The position numbers and the translations under genes were made by a program. A DNA stretch of 64,000 bases, taken from NCBI GenBank assembly GCA_029338675.1, contig JAQYAV010000052.1:1-64000 (forward strand), read 5' to 3'. This stretch comes from Lachnospiraceae bacterium. GTDB lineage: Bacteria; Bacillota; Clostridia; Lachnospirales; Lachnospiraceae. The number at the start of each line of letters is the position of its first letter. Position 1 is the stretch's first letter. The notes below the pieces were generated by a model. It ran no database searches. It was not told where the DNA came from and saw only the letters and a list, made by a program, of their open reading frames with translations. This document shows positions 53,750-63,118 of this stretch, piece by piece.

Positions 53750-55093
53750 ATGAAAAAAGTCATTACATATGGAACATATGATATGATTCATTATGGCCAT
53801 ATTAGATTATTGGAAAGAGCAAAAGCTTTAGGGGACTATCTTATTGTTGGGGTAACTGCTGATGATTTTGATAAAACACGTGGAAAGATTAATGTACATC
53901 AGTCACTTAGTGAGCGAATAGAAGCAATAAGAGCAACTGGTATAGCTGATGAAATAATTGTTGAAGAATATGAAGGTCAGAAAATTGACGACATAAGAAA
54001 GTATGATATAGATATTTTCACTGTTGGTTCGGATTGGAAAGGCCATTTTGACTATTTAAATGCATATTGTAAGGTGGTTTATCTAGAAAGAACAGAAGGT
54101 ATTTCAAGTTCAGAAATACGTGAAAAGAAAAGGTCGGTTAAGCTTGGCATTGTTGGAAATGATAAATATCTTAATAAGGTTTTTACAGAAACGGAGTTTG
54201 TTAATGGAATAACTGTTTCTGGAATATGTTCAGATAATCCAGTTAACTTATCTAAAATAGTTAATAAAGCACCAGTGGTTACAGAAAGCTACGACGAGAT
54301 ATTAGAATTGTCAGACGCAGTATATATTCATTCAATACCTAATCTACATTATGAGCAAGTGAAGAAGGCGCTTCTTAAAGGAAAGCATGTGCTATGCGAA
54401 TCGCCCATTGCATATAATAAACAACAGTATTTAGAACTCTTTGATCTTGCAAAAGAAAAAGGTCTTATTTTAACTGAGGCACTTAGAACTGCGTATTCAA
54501 CTGCATATCATAGATTGCAACTATTGGTTAGTGCAGGAAAGATAGGTGAGGTTGTCTCTGTTGACGCTGTATGTACTAGTTTGTTAGATGAAGTTAAAAA
54601 AGATAAAGAATATCTAAAAAAAGAGTGGAGTAGTATTACTGCTTGGGGACCAACTGCATTGCTTCCTGTTTTTCAGATTTTAGGAACTGATTATAAGGAT
54701 ATAAGATTTGTAACAAATTTTATAGACGAAGAAATAGATTTTGATGGCTTTACAAATATATCTCTTATATATCCTAAAGCGGTTGCGTCTGTAAAAGTTG
54801 GTAATGGTGTAAAATCAGAGGGGCAGCTTATAATATCTGGAACAAATGGATATATTTTTGTGCCTGCTCCATGGTGGAAAACAGATTATTTTGAAATTAG
54901 ATATGAAAATCCAACAGAAAATAAACGATATTTTTACCAGTTAGATGGTGAAGGAATTCGATATGAATTAGCAGACTTTATTAAATCTATTGAAAGTGGA
55001 AAGGATAGTCTTTTTATTGATAAAGAGGTTTCTTTGGAAATAGCTAATGTTATGGATATGTTTGTTGGACATAAGAATATGACTATAATCTAA
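53750..55093 (+). CDS. Fusion: TagD-type cytidylyltransferase plus Gfo/Idh/MocA oxidoreductase
   Basis: 447 residues. Residues 1-130 are a glycerol-3-phosphate cytidylyltransferase-like domain with GTYDMIHYGHIRLLERAK (HxGH nucleotide motif), the Arg of TRGKINVHQSLSERIEAI, and RTEGISSSEIR. From about 133 a Rossmann domain begins (KLGIVGNDKYLNKVFTETEF) and continues as a Gfo/Idh/MocA dehydrogenase (HSIPNLHYEQVKKALLKGKH, VLCESPIAYN, LTEALRTAYSTAYHRLQLL). The dehydrogenase glycine loop reads GIVGND, shorter in glycines than usual. ATG 53750 has GAGGAAG seven bases upstream. With the aminotransferase it suggests synthesis of a CDP-linked polyol or aminopolyol for a cell-surface polymer (inference). 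Confidence 0.85.
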   Translation: MKKVITYGTYDMIHYGHIRLLERAKALGDYLIVGVTADDFDKTRGKINVHQSLSERIEAIRATGIADEIIVEEYEGQKIDDIRKYDIDIFTVGSDWKGHFDYLNAYCKVVYLERTEGISSSEIREKKRSVKLGIVGNDKYLNKVFTETEFVNGITVSGICSDNPVNLSKIVNKAPVVTESYDEILELSDAVYIHSIPNLHYEQVKKALLKGKHVLCESPIAYNKQQYLELFDLAKEKGLILTEALRTAYSTAYHRLQLLVSAGKIGEVVSVDAVCTSLLDEVKKDKEYLKKEWSSITAWGPTALLPVFQILGTDYKDIRFVTNFIDEEIDFDGFTNISLIYPKAVASVKVGNGVKSEGQLIISGTNGYIFVPAPWWKTDYFEIRYENPTENKRYFYQLDGEGIRYELADFIKSIESGKDSLFIDKEVSLEIANVMDMFVGHKNMTII

Positions 55094-55108
55094 AGCAGGA
55101 GAAGTATT

Positions 55109-55576
55109 ATGTCAAAAATAAAAATTATTAAGAAAAATGATGAATTCTCAAGTGAGTATGAAATTGGTGATGTTTTTGAAATAAAAGGTACTTGGTATGG
55201 AGGCGTTCATATTGAAGGAAAAACTGGAGTACCTGTATCCTTAGATAATGATGAATATGAGGAGCTTTCTGAAACAATAAATCAGTCAAAGGATGATTCG
55301 ATTTATAAAGATAATGTTTATGAAAACTCAAGAATTAATGTGGGTGATATTGTTAAACATTTTAAAAGAGAATGGATAAAGGAAGACAATTCCCAGTATT
55401 TATATAAGGTTTTGGCTTTTGCAAGTCATTCTGAAACAGGTGAAAAACTAGTGATTTATCAAGGCTTATATGCTCCATTTAAAATATGTGCAAGACCATA
55501 TGACATGTTTATGAGTAAAGTGGATAAATATAAATATCCAGATATTATTCAAGAATACAGATTCGAAAAGATATAA
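55109..55576 (+). CDS. DUF1653-containing protein
   Basis: 155 residues. An N-terminal part (about 1-70; [20 protein letters not shown]) is followed by a DUF1653 domain (about 78-150; [44 protein letters not shown]). Function unknown; DUF1653 is a small beta fold found alone or fused. It lies 15 bases after the fusion enzyme, with CAGGAG upstream, so it belongs to the same operon. A strong terminator follows. Confidence 0.85.
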   Translation: MSKIKIIKKNDEFSSEYEIGDVFEIKGTWYGGVHIEGKTGVPVSLDNDEYEELSETINQSKDDSIYKDNVYENSRINVGDIVKHFKREWIKEDNSQYLYKVLAFASHSETGEKLVIYQGLYAPFKICARPYDMFMSKVDKYKYPDIIQEYRFEKI

Positions 55577-55586
55577 AACAAAAAGC

Positions 55587-55633
55587 TTCAAAAAAGAATT
55601 TAAGATTTTTATTCTTTTTTGAAACTTTTTTTT
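55587..55633 (+). terminator. Terminator after the DUF1653 gene
   Basis: A perfect 13-bp stem TTCAAAAAAGAAT (55587-55599) / ATTCTTTTTTGAA (55611-55623), preceded by an A-rich stretch and followed by AACT8. Confidence 0.9.
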
Positions 55634-55729
55634 GATTTAAAAAGTATATATTTTGAGACGAAAAAAACGTGGGATTACAGATAATAATAAAGGAGGTAAA
55701 AAATTAACAGGTTAATAATGTTTTACTAA

Positions 55730-55756
55730 TTGTTAATATATGTTTGGTGTTATAAT
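55730..55756 (+). promoter_or_regulatory. Promoter of the sigma/anti-sigma operon
   Basis: TTGTTA (55730-55735), 15-base spacer, TATAAT (55751-55756) with TG extension. RNA would start near 55763, downstream of the first in-frame ATG (55740), which supports the sigma factor start at 55815. An unused AGGAGG lies at 55691-55696. Confidence 0.65.
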
Positions 55757-55814
55757 GTCTGTGTATGTAAAACTATGTAGATACACTAATATGCTTTTTG
55801 CTTGGAGAAAAAAC

Positions 55815-56330
55815 ATGAATAGAAAAGAAAGTAATCAGTCCTACGCAGTAGATTTGGATAAGGCGGTTGATGTTTATTCAGACATGGTACTTAGAGTGGC
55901 AATAACGTACACTAAGAATATGACTGATGCACAGGACATATATCAGGAAACATTTTTAAGATTAGTAAAATATAAAGATACTATTTTAAGTGAAGCACAC
56001 TTAAAGGCATGGTTAATTAGAGTGGCAACTAACTGTGCTAAAACTTTCTTAACTAGTAGTTGGAACAAGAACACAGAAGGACTTGACGAAAACATTGCTG
56101 AGAAAGAGGTTTTTTATTTTAATGATGAATCGGATAACTCTTTATATGAAGCAATTGTTGAATTGCCAGAAAAATATAAAGTACCACTTTATATGTTTTA
56201 TTATGAGGGATATCCAATTAATCAGATAGCTGAAATTCTTGATAAAAATGAAAATTCAGTAAAAACTCTTCTAAAGCGTGGTCGAGAAAAATTAAAGAAT
56301 GTGTTAAGTAAGGAAGGATATAATGGATAA
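55815..56330 (+). CDS. ECF-type RNA polymerase sigma factor
   Basis: 171 residues. Region 2 shows VLRVAITYTKNMTDAQDIYQ and ETFLRLVKYKD; region 4 shows ELPEKYKVPLYMFYYEGYPI, QIAEILDKNENSVKTLLKRG and REKLKNVL. It directs RNA polymerase to a specific promoter set. The next gene overlaps its stop by eight bases and encodes a one-span protein that is probably its anti-sigma factor. ATG 55815 has GGAG seven bases upstream. Confidence 0.92.
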   Translation: MNRKESNQSYAVDLDKAVDVYSDMVLRVAITYTKNMTDAQDIYQETFLRLVKYKDTILSEAHLKAWLIRVATNCAKTFLTSSWNKNTEGLDENIAEKEVFYFNDESDNSLYEAIVELPEKYKVPLYMFYYEGYPINQIAEILDKNENSVKTLLKRGREKLKNVLSKEGYNG

Positions 56331-57021
56331 TCAATATAAACGACTATATGATAGTGTCAAAACTCCTGAAAATTGGAAACTTGACATTAAAGAAAAAATG
56401 AAGGCTGAGCAGGCTAAAAATGATTATCATGATCAAAATGAAAATAGCAATCAAAATATTAATAGTGGTCAAAATATTGTTAGCTTTAGTAATGCCAAAA
56501 AGAAATCTAAAAAAATATATTATTTTATTCCAGCTGTTAGCGCTGCTGCTTTGTTGTGCTTGGTTTTATTGCTCAGCAGTACCAATAACAAAATAACATT
56601 AGACGAAGAAAAAAGTGCAGTAGCACAAATTGATCAGTTTACAAAGGAAAATCATAATGTATGTGTTGTTGATAAAGGTGAATTATTAGAGGATGACGCT
56701 TTATTTGGAACATTTTCTGATGAAACAGTGGATGAGGATAATAGTACAACAGAGGTTAAGTCATCAGTTTATGCATTTGAAAATGGAGGCAACATTAGTA
56801 TTGTAAAATGTAAAAAAAATCAAATGCCAAAAGTTGATAAAAGTGAAATATCCCAAATTGATGGCGTTAATACTGTAATTTGTTTGTATCACAGAAATGG
56901 TGAAGAGATATATGTTTCATATATTGATTTACATGGAGAAGTAGTACAAATTTCATGTGAAAACATGAACAAGGAAGATGTTATATATGCAATTTGGGAT
57001 TATATTTCGAAAAATAAATAA
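56323..57021 (+). CDS. Probable anti-sigma factor, single-span membrane protein
   Basis: 232 residues. A cytoplasmic N-terminus of about 64 residues (RLYDSVKTPENWKLDIKEKM) is followed by one membrane segment at about 65-86 and an acidic external domain to the end. The start of the cytoplasmic part resembles DUF-type anti-sigma N-termini of Firmicutes, but no zinc anti-sigma motif (HxxxCxxC) is present. The call rests mainly on overlap with the sigma gene and on topology. The signal sensed is unknown. Confidence 0.75.
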   Translation: MDNQYKRLYDSVKTPENWKLDIKEKMKAEQAKNDYHDQNENSNQNINSGQNIVSFSNAKKKSKKIYYFIPAVSAAALLCLVLLLSSTNNKITLDEEKSAVAQIDQFTKENHNVCVVDKGELLEDDALFGTFSDETVDEDNSTTEVKSSVYAFENGGNISIVKCKKNQMPKVDKSEISQIDGVNTVICLYHRNGEEIYVSYIDLHGEVVQISCENMNKEDVIYAIWDYISKNK

Positions 57022-57058
57022 ATATTTAGAATAATATTTTTCTAAATATTATATTTTT
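57021..57058 (+). terminator. Terminator after the anti-sigma gene
   Basis: AATATTTAGA (57021-57030) / TCTAAATATT (57041-57050), a perfect 10-bp AT-rich stem followed by ATATTTTT. Confidence 0.65.
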
Positions 57059-57136
57059 GAAACCTTTAGTGTATAAAAAAAGTATTACTTATATAATGCA
57101 AAAGCATATATTGAATGATCGGAGGATAATTTCATT

Positions 57137-59704
57137 ATGAGAAAATATTTCAAAAAGAAAATTGCAATACTTAGTATAGCTAGTATGCTTGCTTTATCTG
57201 GCTGTGGCGGACCAAATGTTGGTGTACCTGGAATGGATTCAACAACAGAAGCAACAACTGATGCTGTTAATAATAACGATAATTCTGGTACAGCATCTTC
57301 AACTAACAATAATACAAATTCACCAAATCAAGGTAATTCATCATTAACTAGTAATACTAGAAAATCTATAAAGTATAGTGGTGACATTATTAAAGTAAAG
57401 AAAACTGATGAAGTAGCAATTAAGGTTGAATTTAATCCATATGATGAAGGTGTGGATTTATATGAGAATTTTGAAGTATATCAGGATAAAACATGCAGAC
57501 AGAAGGATACTAATATTACTCATGAGTGGGATGAAAAAACTAGTTCAATAATCATTAAGCCATCATCAAATGGAAATGGTTTAGTGCATAATTACTCAAC
57601 TAGCAATACGGATATAAAGGATCTCAAAGGAAATTATATGGCTGGCTCACAAGAACAAAGCTGGGGTAATTTTGATCAATTATATATTAATATAAAAGTT
57701 GATACAAAAACTGGTAAAGCGTTAGATGAGTCTCTTATTACAGTTTTATCCATTGAACATGATATTCCTAAGTCACCTCAGGTTACTTATGCATCTACTG
57801 AAGATGGTAGAGCAAAAATAACATGGGAAAAGGTTGATGGAGCAGATGAATATTTAATTTGTTATATTGAAACATTAGATGGATTTGGATTACAGAATTC
57901 TATTGTAATTGCCAGAACAAAAGATTGTGAATGGATTGGTGAAGTAGATAAAGACCAAAGTCCAAGTGGTAAATTTAACATTGAAAATGTATATTCAATG
58001 AATAGTTTATTTTGTTCAAAGGTTATATCAGATGATGATAAGCTTGGAAGTGGAATGGCAACTTCTTCTGATTCATCTAACGATTATAAATATGATGATA
58101 AATATAACAGATATTATTGTGTATTGGCTATCAATAAAGAAAAATCATCTGGTTTATCTAATATGATTTCGGCAAATGATTACAGCCATTTATTACCTTT
58201 TTCTTCTGCATTTAATACAAATAATGAGCGATTCGGCAAGGTATACAATGATATTATGGATTTACCAACAACAATGGCAGTAACAATGTGTGATGGTACA
58301 ATTGCTGAAAAGGTAATTGATTATGATTTCAATAATGTAGTATATCAAGGAAAAACAGCTTATATAAGAGCTGTTGCAACTAATACATTACTTGATGAAA
58401 GTGTAACTGTTAAGGTTGATGATAAAAGTTCTTTTGAAAGCAAATTTAGTGAGATTGTTGAGCGTCAGGATAAGCTTAAGAAAAAGGGTGGTGTTATTGG
58501 CCCGGATATTACAATTGATGATGAATCAGATAACAATGAACAAAAACCAGATGAAACAACAGAAGCAACAACAGAGTCAAAGCCAGATGAAACAACAGAA
58601 GCAACAACAGAGTCAAAGCCAGATGAAACAACAGAAGCAACAACAGAAGCAACAACAGAAGCAACAACAGAAGCAAAGCCCGATGAAACAACAGAAGCAA
58701 CAACAGAAAGTAATAGTAATGCTACAGATATTGATTCAAGTGGAATATATGCAAACTCAGATTTAGCTTTATATCTTGCGCAAAACATGCTTGCGGGCAA
58801 TACGGATATTGATGTAAGTGCATTTAATGAAAAAGTAGATTCTCAGGCTGTATTTGATGCAATGCTTGAGGCATCATATCAAAATCCATTAATTCTTGGA
58901 CTTAAATCTGCTAATATGAATACAAAAGATTATATGCTACATGTTAATTACTATTATGATGTAGATACTGCAAATAAGATGCGTGAAGAACTCAAAACTG
59001 AAGTAGCCAATGTTGCAAAAAAAATCTTTACAGATGGAATGAGCGATTATGAGAAGGATATAGCAATTAACCAATATTTATGTGATAGTGCAAAATACGA
59101 TGATGCGGCATTAGAAAGTGCAAAAGCAACTAACTTTAAGAACGTGGATTCTAAATTTAATGATTCTTTTAATGCGTACGGAATTCTTTGTAAGAAAGTT
59201 GGTGTATGTGCTAGCTACGCAGCTTCATACAAGCTTCTTGCAGATGCTTGTGGACTTGAATGTGTTGTTGTAACGGGAAATCTTGCAGGTTTAGGCCCTC
59301 ATGCATGGAACAAGGTTAAGATTAATGGCAACTGGTGTATAGTTGATTCTACAAACAACGATAATGAAATATTTCCAAATGCATTACTTAATTTATCAGA
59401 TGCAACTTCATATAGTGCACTAGTACAGGATGAAAGATTTGTAAATGATAGTAATGTTTCCGATTATATGGCTAACACAGATGAAAATGAATATTATAAG
59501 GTAAATGGAATGCTATATAATAAAAGTGAAATTGTTGACAAAATGGTGGAGCAATTATCAACAAATAGCAAGGCAATTTTAAGAACTGACTATAATTTAA
59601 CTAATGATGAGGCTAGTGCTCTTATGCAAGAAATTGCAGTTAAAGCAGGTAAAAATTACGAAGGTTGCACATGGCTTGGTGTTTTACATATAAAAGAAAA
59701 ATAA
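57137..59704 (+). CDS. Transglutaminase-like domain lipoprotein with FN3-like region and Thr/Glu-rich repeats
   Basis: 855 residues. A lipoprotein signal peptide ends ALSGC. A Thr/Asn/Ser-rich spacer and a beta domain (about 75-210) precede a fibronectin-III-like stretch (about 213-300; SPQVTYASTEDGRAKITWEK). Residues about 470-525 are PDETTEATTESK-type tandem repeats, a cell-wall-spanning style linker. The C-terminal part has a transglutaminase-like core with C691 (GVCASYAAS), H722 (GPHAWNKV) and D737 (CIVDSTN), a complete Cys-His-Asp triad. It is likely a surface peptidase or cross-linking enzyme. GGAGG lies upstream of ATG 57137. The MoxR operon begins 30 bases after it. Confidence 0.88.
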   Translation: MRKYFKKKIAILSIASMLALSGCGGPNVGVPGMDSTTEATTDAVNNNDNSGTASSTNNNTNSPNQGNSSLTSNTRKSIKYSGDIIKVKKTDEVAIKVEFNPYDEGVDLYENFEVYQDKTCRQKDTNITHEWDEKTSSIIIKPSSNGNGLVHNYSTSNTDIKDLKGNYMAGSQEQSWGNFDQLYINIKVDTKTGKALDESLITVLSIEHDIPKSPQVTYASTEDGRAKITWEKVDGADEYLICYIETLDGFGLQNSIVIARTKDCEWIGEVDKDQSPSGKFNIENVYSMNSLFCSKVISDDDKLGSGMATSSDSSNDYKYDDKYNRYYCVLAINKEKSSGLSNMISANDYSHLLPFSSAFNTNNERFGKVYNDIMDLPTTMAVTMCDGTIAEKVIDYDFNNVVYQGKTAYIRAVATNTLLDESVTVKVDDKSSFESKFSEIVERQDKLKKKGGVIGPDITIDDESDNNEQKPDETTEATTESKPDETTEATTESKPDETTEATTEATTEATTEAKPDETTEATTESNSNATDIDSSGIYANSDLALYLAQNMLAGNTDIDVSAFNEKVDSQAVFDAMLEASYQNPLILGLKSANMNTKDYMLHVNYYYDVDTANKMREELKTEVANVAKKIFTDGMSDYEKDIAINQYLCDSAKYDDAALESAKATNFKNVDSKFNDSFNAYGILCKKVGVCASYAASYKLLADACGLECVVVTGNLAGLGPHAWNKVKINGNWCIVDSTNNDNEIFPNALLNLSDATSYSALVQDERFVNDSNVSDYMANTDENEYYKVNGMLYNKSEIVDKMVEQLSTNSKAILRTDYNLTNDEASALMQEIAVKAGKNYEGCTWLGVLHIKEK
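58547..58711 (+). repeat. 36-bp coding tandem repeat with 12-bp sub-repeats
   Basis: Units at 58547-58582 and 58583-58618 are identical. The third (from 58619) is expanded by extra 12-bp CAACAACAGAAG units, and a partial fourth starts at 58679. They encode PDETTEATTESK blocks inside the lipoprotein. In-frame 12/36-bp periodicity makes length variation between strains likely. Confidence 0.9.
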
Positions 59705-59734
59705 GAATTATAATAGGTGAAAGAGAAAAAGATT

Positions 59735-60724
59735 ATGCAAAATATTACAGATATAACACAAGAGGAATTGCAAAGAGCAACGGGAATTATATCTAGATTA
59801 AGTGATTACTATGGAAGTAAGGTTGTTGGTCAACAATATCTTGGCTTTTCAATTTTGGTTGCTATGATGACAAATGGACATATATTACTTGAATCAGTGC
59901 CTGGATTAGCAAAGACTACTGCTGCTAAAGTGATGACAGATGCAGTTAATGGTAAATTCTCAAGAATTCAGTGTACACCTGATCTTCTTCCTAGTGATAT
60001 TATAGGTACTCAGACTTATAATATGGCAACTAATTCATTTGAAGATAAGATTGGTCCTGTATATGCAAATTTTGTATTACTTGATGAGGTTAACAGATCA
60101 AGTGCAAAGACACAGAGTGCAATGCTTGAAGCTATGCAGGAACATGAAATAACAATTGGTGGCAAGGGCTATAAGTTACCAGAGGTGTTTGTAGTAATAG
60201 CAACACAAAACCCAGTTGAACAGGAAGGTACATATGTACTTTCCGAGGCTCAGCTAGATAGATTTTTACTTAAGGTAAATCTTTCATATCCAAATACAAA
60301 TCAAGAAATAGAAATTTTAGACAGAATTGAAGCAAATGTTTTTTCTGAAAATCATTCGGTTGCTTCTGTTGAGGATATTATTTTTTTACAAAAATTAACA
60401 AAGAAAGTATATGTTGATCCAGCAATTAAAAAATATATTGTTGACATTGTTCAGGCATCAAGAAATACAGAATTTTGTTTACCACCAGAATTATCACAAT
60501 ATGTTTCTATGGGAGCAAGTACAAGAGCTGCAATTTCGTTTATGGAGGTTGCAAAAGCAGTAGCACTTATTAATGGACGAGTTTTTTGTACGCCAGATGA
60601 TGTAAAAACAATGAGTTACTCAATTTTACGACATAGAATTGGACTTAACTTCTCGGCAATGGCTGATGGTATTAAAGAAGAAACTATTATTGATGCAATT
60701 TTAGGAGCTGTTAAAACACCATGA
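59735..60724 (+). CDS. MoxR-family AAA+ ATPase
   Basis: 329 residues. Walker A region LESVPGLAKTTAAKVMTDA, Walker B VLLDEVNRSSAKTQSAMLEA, sensor 1 VVIATQNPVEQEGTYVLSEA and arginine finger AQLDRFLLKV are the MoxR pattern. MoxR ATPases act as chaperones for vWA-domain proteins, which follow in this operon. The start is uncertain: ATG 59735 or GTG 59717, neither with a strong ribosome site. Its stop overlaps the DUF58 gene by four bases. Confidence 0.93.
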   Translation: MQNITDITQEELQRATGIISRLSDYYGSKVVGQQYLGFSILVAMMTNGHILLESVPGLAKTTAAKVMTDAVNGKFSRIQCTPDLLPSDIIGTQTYNMATNSFEDKIGPVYANFVLLDEVNRSSAKTQSAMLEAMQEHEITIGGKGYKLPEVFVVIATQNPVEQEGTYVLSEAQLDRFLLKVNLSYPNTNQEIEILDRIEANVFSENHSVASVEDIIFLQKLTKKVYVDPAIKKYIVDIVQASRNTEFCLPPELSQYVSMGASTRAAISFMEVAKAVALINGRVFCTPDDVKTMSYSILRHRIGLNFSAMADGIKEETIIDAILGAVKTP

Positions 60725-61605
60725 AAATGAATTATGTTTCAAGAATCCAATCTAATTTAAAGAAATATAAAACAATTAATACCAACAAAATTACAACTAG
60801 AATTCTTGATGGTTCATATAATTCTGTTTACAAAGGAAGAAGTATGAATTTTGATGAACTACGTGAATACGTTCCTGGTGATGAAATAAAGGATATGGAT
60901 TGGAAGGCATCTGCAAGAGGAAATAAGCTTTTAGTAAGACAATATATTGCTGAAAAAAAGCATAATATTATGCTTGTAATTGATAGTAATTGTCGTATGC
61001 TTGCCAATGCAAATGACACACAGGATAAAGCTGAGGTTGCATTATTAAGTGCAGGAACACTTGCATATCTAGTTAATAGAAATGGTGACTATGTAAGTGC
61101 AACATTTGCAACTAAAACATCAGTTAATCATATTCCATTTAGAAGTGGTTTGATGAATATTGAAAATATTCTTTCTTCGTATCATAAGGCTGTTACGTTG
61201 GACAATGATTCGGATTTGAATAAGCCTCTTGAGTTTATTTTACATAATTACAATAGAAGAATGATTATCTTGATTGTTACAGATATTACAGGTATTGATA
61301 AGATTAAGGAAGACAACCTAAAGAGATTATTGGTGAGACACGATGTTTTATTAGTTGACGTTAGTGATGCTGATTTATCAGGCAAAAATGTATATGATGT
61401 TGAGATGGGCAGCTATCTTCCAGATTTCTTTACAAGAGACAAGAAATTTGTCGCATTAGAGGAAGAGAAGAAACAGTCATTTGAACAAAGATGTATAGAT
61501 AAGCTTAAAAGATATGGTATTGCATCCTCTGTTATATCAAACACAAAAGATATAGATGCAAAAATAATTGAGCTTTTGGAAAAGCATAAGGAGAATGTGA
61601 AATAA
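60721..61605 (+). CDS. DUF58 domain protein
   Basis: 294 residues with the DUF58 core SVYKGRSMNFDELREYVPGD, then EIKDMDWKASARGNKLLVRQ, followed by a vWA-like half (IMLVIDSNCRML, ILIVTDITG). DUF58 proteins are constant partners of MoxR ATPases. Many have N-terminal membrane segments, but this one starts directly with the core. The start ATGA overlaps the moxR stop; an ATG at 60727 is also possible. Confidence 0.9.
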   Translation: MKMNYVSRIQSNLKKYKTINTNKITTRILDGSYNSVYKGRSMNFDELREYVPGDEIKDMDWKASARGNKLLVRQYIAEKKHNIMLVIDSNCRMLANANDTQDKAEVALLSAGTLAYLVNRNGDYVSATFATKTSVNHIPFRSGLMNIENILSSYHKAVTLDNDSDLNKPLEFILHNYNRRMIILIVTDITGIDKIKEDNLKRLLVRHDVLLVDVSDADLSGKNVYDVEMGSYLPDFFTRDKKFVALEEEKKQSFEQRCIDKLKRYGIASSVISNTKDIDAKIIELLEKHKENVK

Positions 61606-61606
61606 A

Positions 61607-62080
61607 ATGGATACTAGTTTTGACATTAAAGAACCTTTATCGTATTCAGTTGTTCCAGTAATAATATTAGCTATTTTATTTGTGGGCGGCGGAATATTTT
61701 TTTTGGCTGTTTTATTTAAGAATATAAAGAATAATTCCTCAAAGAACATAAAAGTAGTTGAGCTTAAACCTGAAAAGATTATAAACATCAAAAGAAAGTA
61801 TGTTGGTGAACTTGAAAAAATATATAATGCATATAATCTTGGCAAATTAGACGTTAGAAGTGCTTATCAAAAAATGAGTATCTGTGTAAGAAAATTTGTT
61901 TTTGAAATTACAGGAATTAAAGTACAAAATTATACATTACAGGATATTAAGAAGCTTAATATGCCTGCTCTAGAAGCTTTGATTAGTGATTTTTACAATC
62001 CAGAGTTCAATAAAAATGCAACTGCAAATTTTGAGATGTCAATAATGAATACAAAAAGGGTAATTGAAGAATGGAATTAA
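61607..62080 (+). CDS. Single-span membrane protein of the MoxR-vWA operon
   Basis: 157 residues. One membrane segment at about 16-38 is followed by a cytoplasmic helical domain (KYVGELEKIYNAYNLGKLDV, RKFVFEITGI). A protein of this kind commonly lies between DUF58 and vWA genes in Bat-type operons; no biochemical role is known. It starts one base after the DUF58 stop and overlaps the next gene by ten bases. Confidence 0.8.
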   Translation: MDTSFDIKEPLSYSVVPVIILAILFVGGGIFFLAVLFKNIKNNSSKNIKVVELKPEKIINIKRKYVGELEKIYNAYNLGKLDVRSAYQKMSICVRKFVFEITGIKVQNYTLQDIKKLNMPALEALISDFYNPEFNKNATANFEMSIMNTKRVIEEWN

Positions 62081-63090
62081 AAAGTAAATTTGCCATATAT
62101 TTTGGAATTATATTGTCGGTTATAATGCTGTTGTCATTAATATTTAAATCGAGAAGTAAATCGAAATATGGCGGTGGTAAAAAAACTACGGGAATAAAAT
62201 ATTCAAAAGACGAAAGCTATTTTAAAGCGAAAATGGTTCAGTATAAAATCTTAAAATTATTTGTAACTATGCTATTTATTTTAACGATTTTAACTTATTC
62301 AATTATGCTTTCGAGACCATATAAGAATAAAATTACAACATCAGAAATATACAACAGAGATATTATGCTTTGTATGGATATTTCTTCTTCTGTGGATGAT
62401 GTAAATGTTGAACTGGTAGATAAACTGAAGGAAACTGTTAAAAATCTTAATGGTGATCGTGTGGGAATAATGATTTTTAATACTTCACCAGTTCTAATAT
62501 CTCCTTTAACAGATGATTACGATTACATATGCGAGCAATTAGACCTATTAAAAGAATCCTTGCAGTATAGAATTGATGGTATGCAGGGTAAATCATATAA
62601 TGAATCAATGACATTATTAGATTTTATTTCAGAAGGAACTGTTGTTGATGCTGAAACTATTGGTAGTTCGTTAATTGGTGATGGATTAGCAAGTAGTGTA
62701 TATAATTTTACTGATTTGGATAGTGAACGATCAAGAGTAATTATATTTTCAACAGATAATGACTTGTACGGAGAACAGATATTTACTCTTCAGGAAGCTG
62801 CTGATCTTTGCGCATCTAAGAAGATTACTGTATTTAGTATAGGAATAGAGAATATGCCAAAGGATAAGAAGGATGAGCTTGAACAAGCAGCTTTAAGCAC
62901 AGGCGGAAAAATGTATATTGCAGAAGATAATTCATTAAAAAATATAATTAATGATATTGAAAAAACATCTAAATCTGTTATGAAAACTGATACAAAGAGC
63001 CAGGAAATAATGATTGTTAAAACACCTTTTATACTAATGCTTATTAGTACATTTTTGTTATTTGTGTTTTGTAAAATGACAAGAATATAA
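62071..63090 (+). CDS. BatA-like von Willebrand factor A membrane protein
   Basis: 339 residues. Membrane segments lie at about 8-25 and 60-80, with a C-terminal one at about 315-335. The vWA domain between them has an intact MIDAS start D103-x-S105-x-S107 (MLCMDISSSVDD), then NGDRVGIMIFNTSPVLISPL and IIFSTDNDLYG. In Bat operons such proteins are thought to be anchored clients of the MoxR ATPase. It overlaps the upstream gene by ten bases; the next vWA gene starts 28 bases later. Confidence 0.9.
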   Translation: MELKSKFAIYFGIILSVIMLLSLIFKSRSKSKYGGGKKTTGIKYSKDESYFKAKMVQYKILKLFVTMLFILTILTYSIMLSRPYKNKITTSEIYNRDIMLCMDISSSVDDVNVELVDKLKETVKNLNGDRVGIMIFNTSPVLISPLTDDYDYICEQLDLLKESLQYRIDGMQGKSYNESMTLLDFISEGTVVDAETIGSSLIGDGLASSVYNFTDLDSERSRVIIFSTDNDLYGEQIFTLQEAADLCASKKITVFSIGIENMPKDKKDELEQAALSTGGKMYIAEDNSLKNIINDIEKTSKSVMKTDTKSQEIMIVKTPFILMLISTFLLFVFCKMTRI

Positions 63091-63118
63091 AGGCTAACAA
63101 TCACTAGGAGGGTTATTT

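Noticed and set aside
58465..58800. Antisense frames across the Thr/Glu repeat
   Set aside because: Their low-complexity Val/Ala/Ser or Leu-rich sequences are direct products of the repeat read in the wrong frame.
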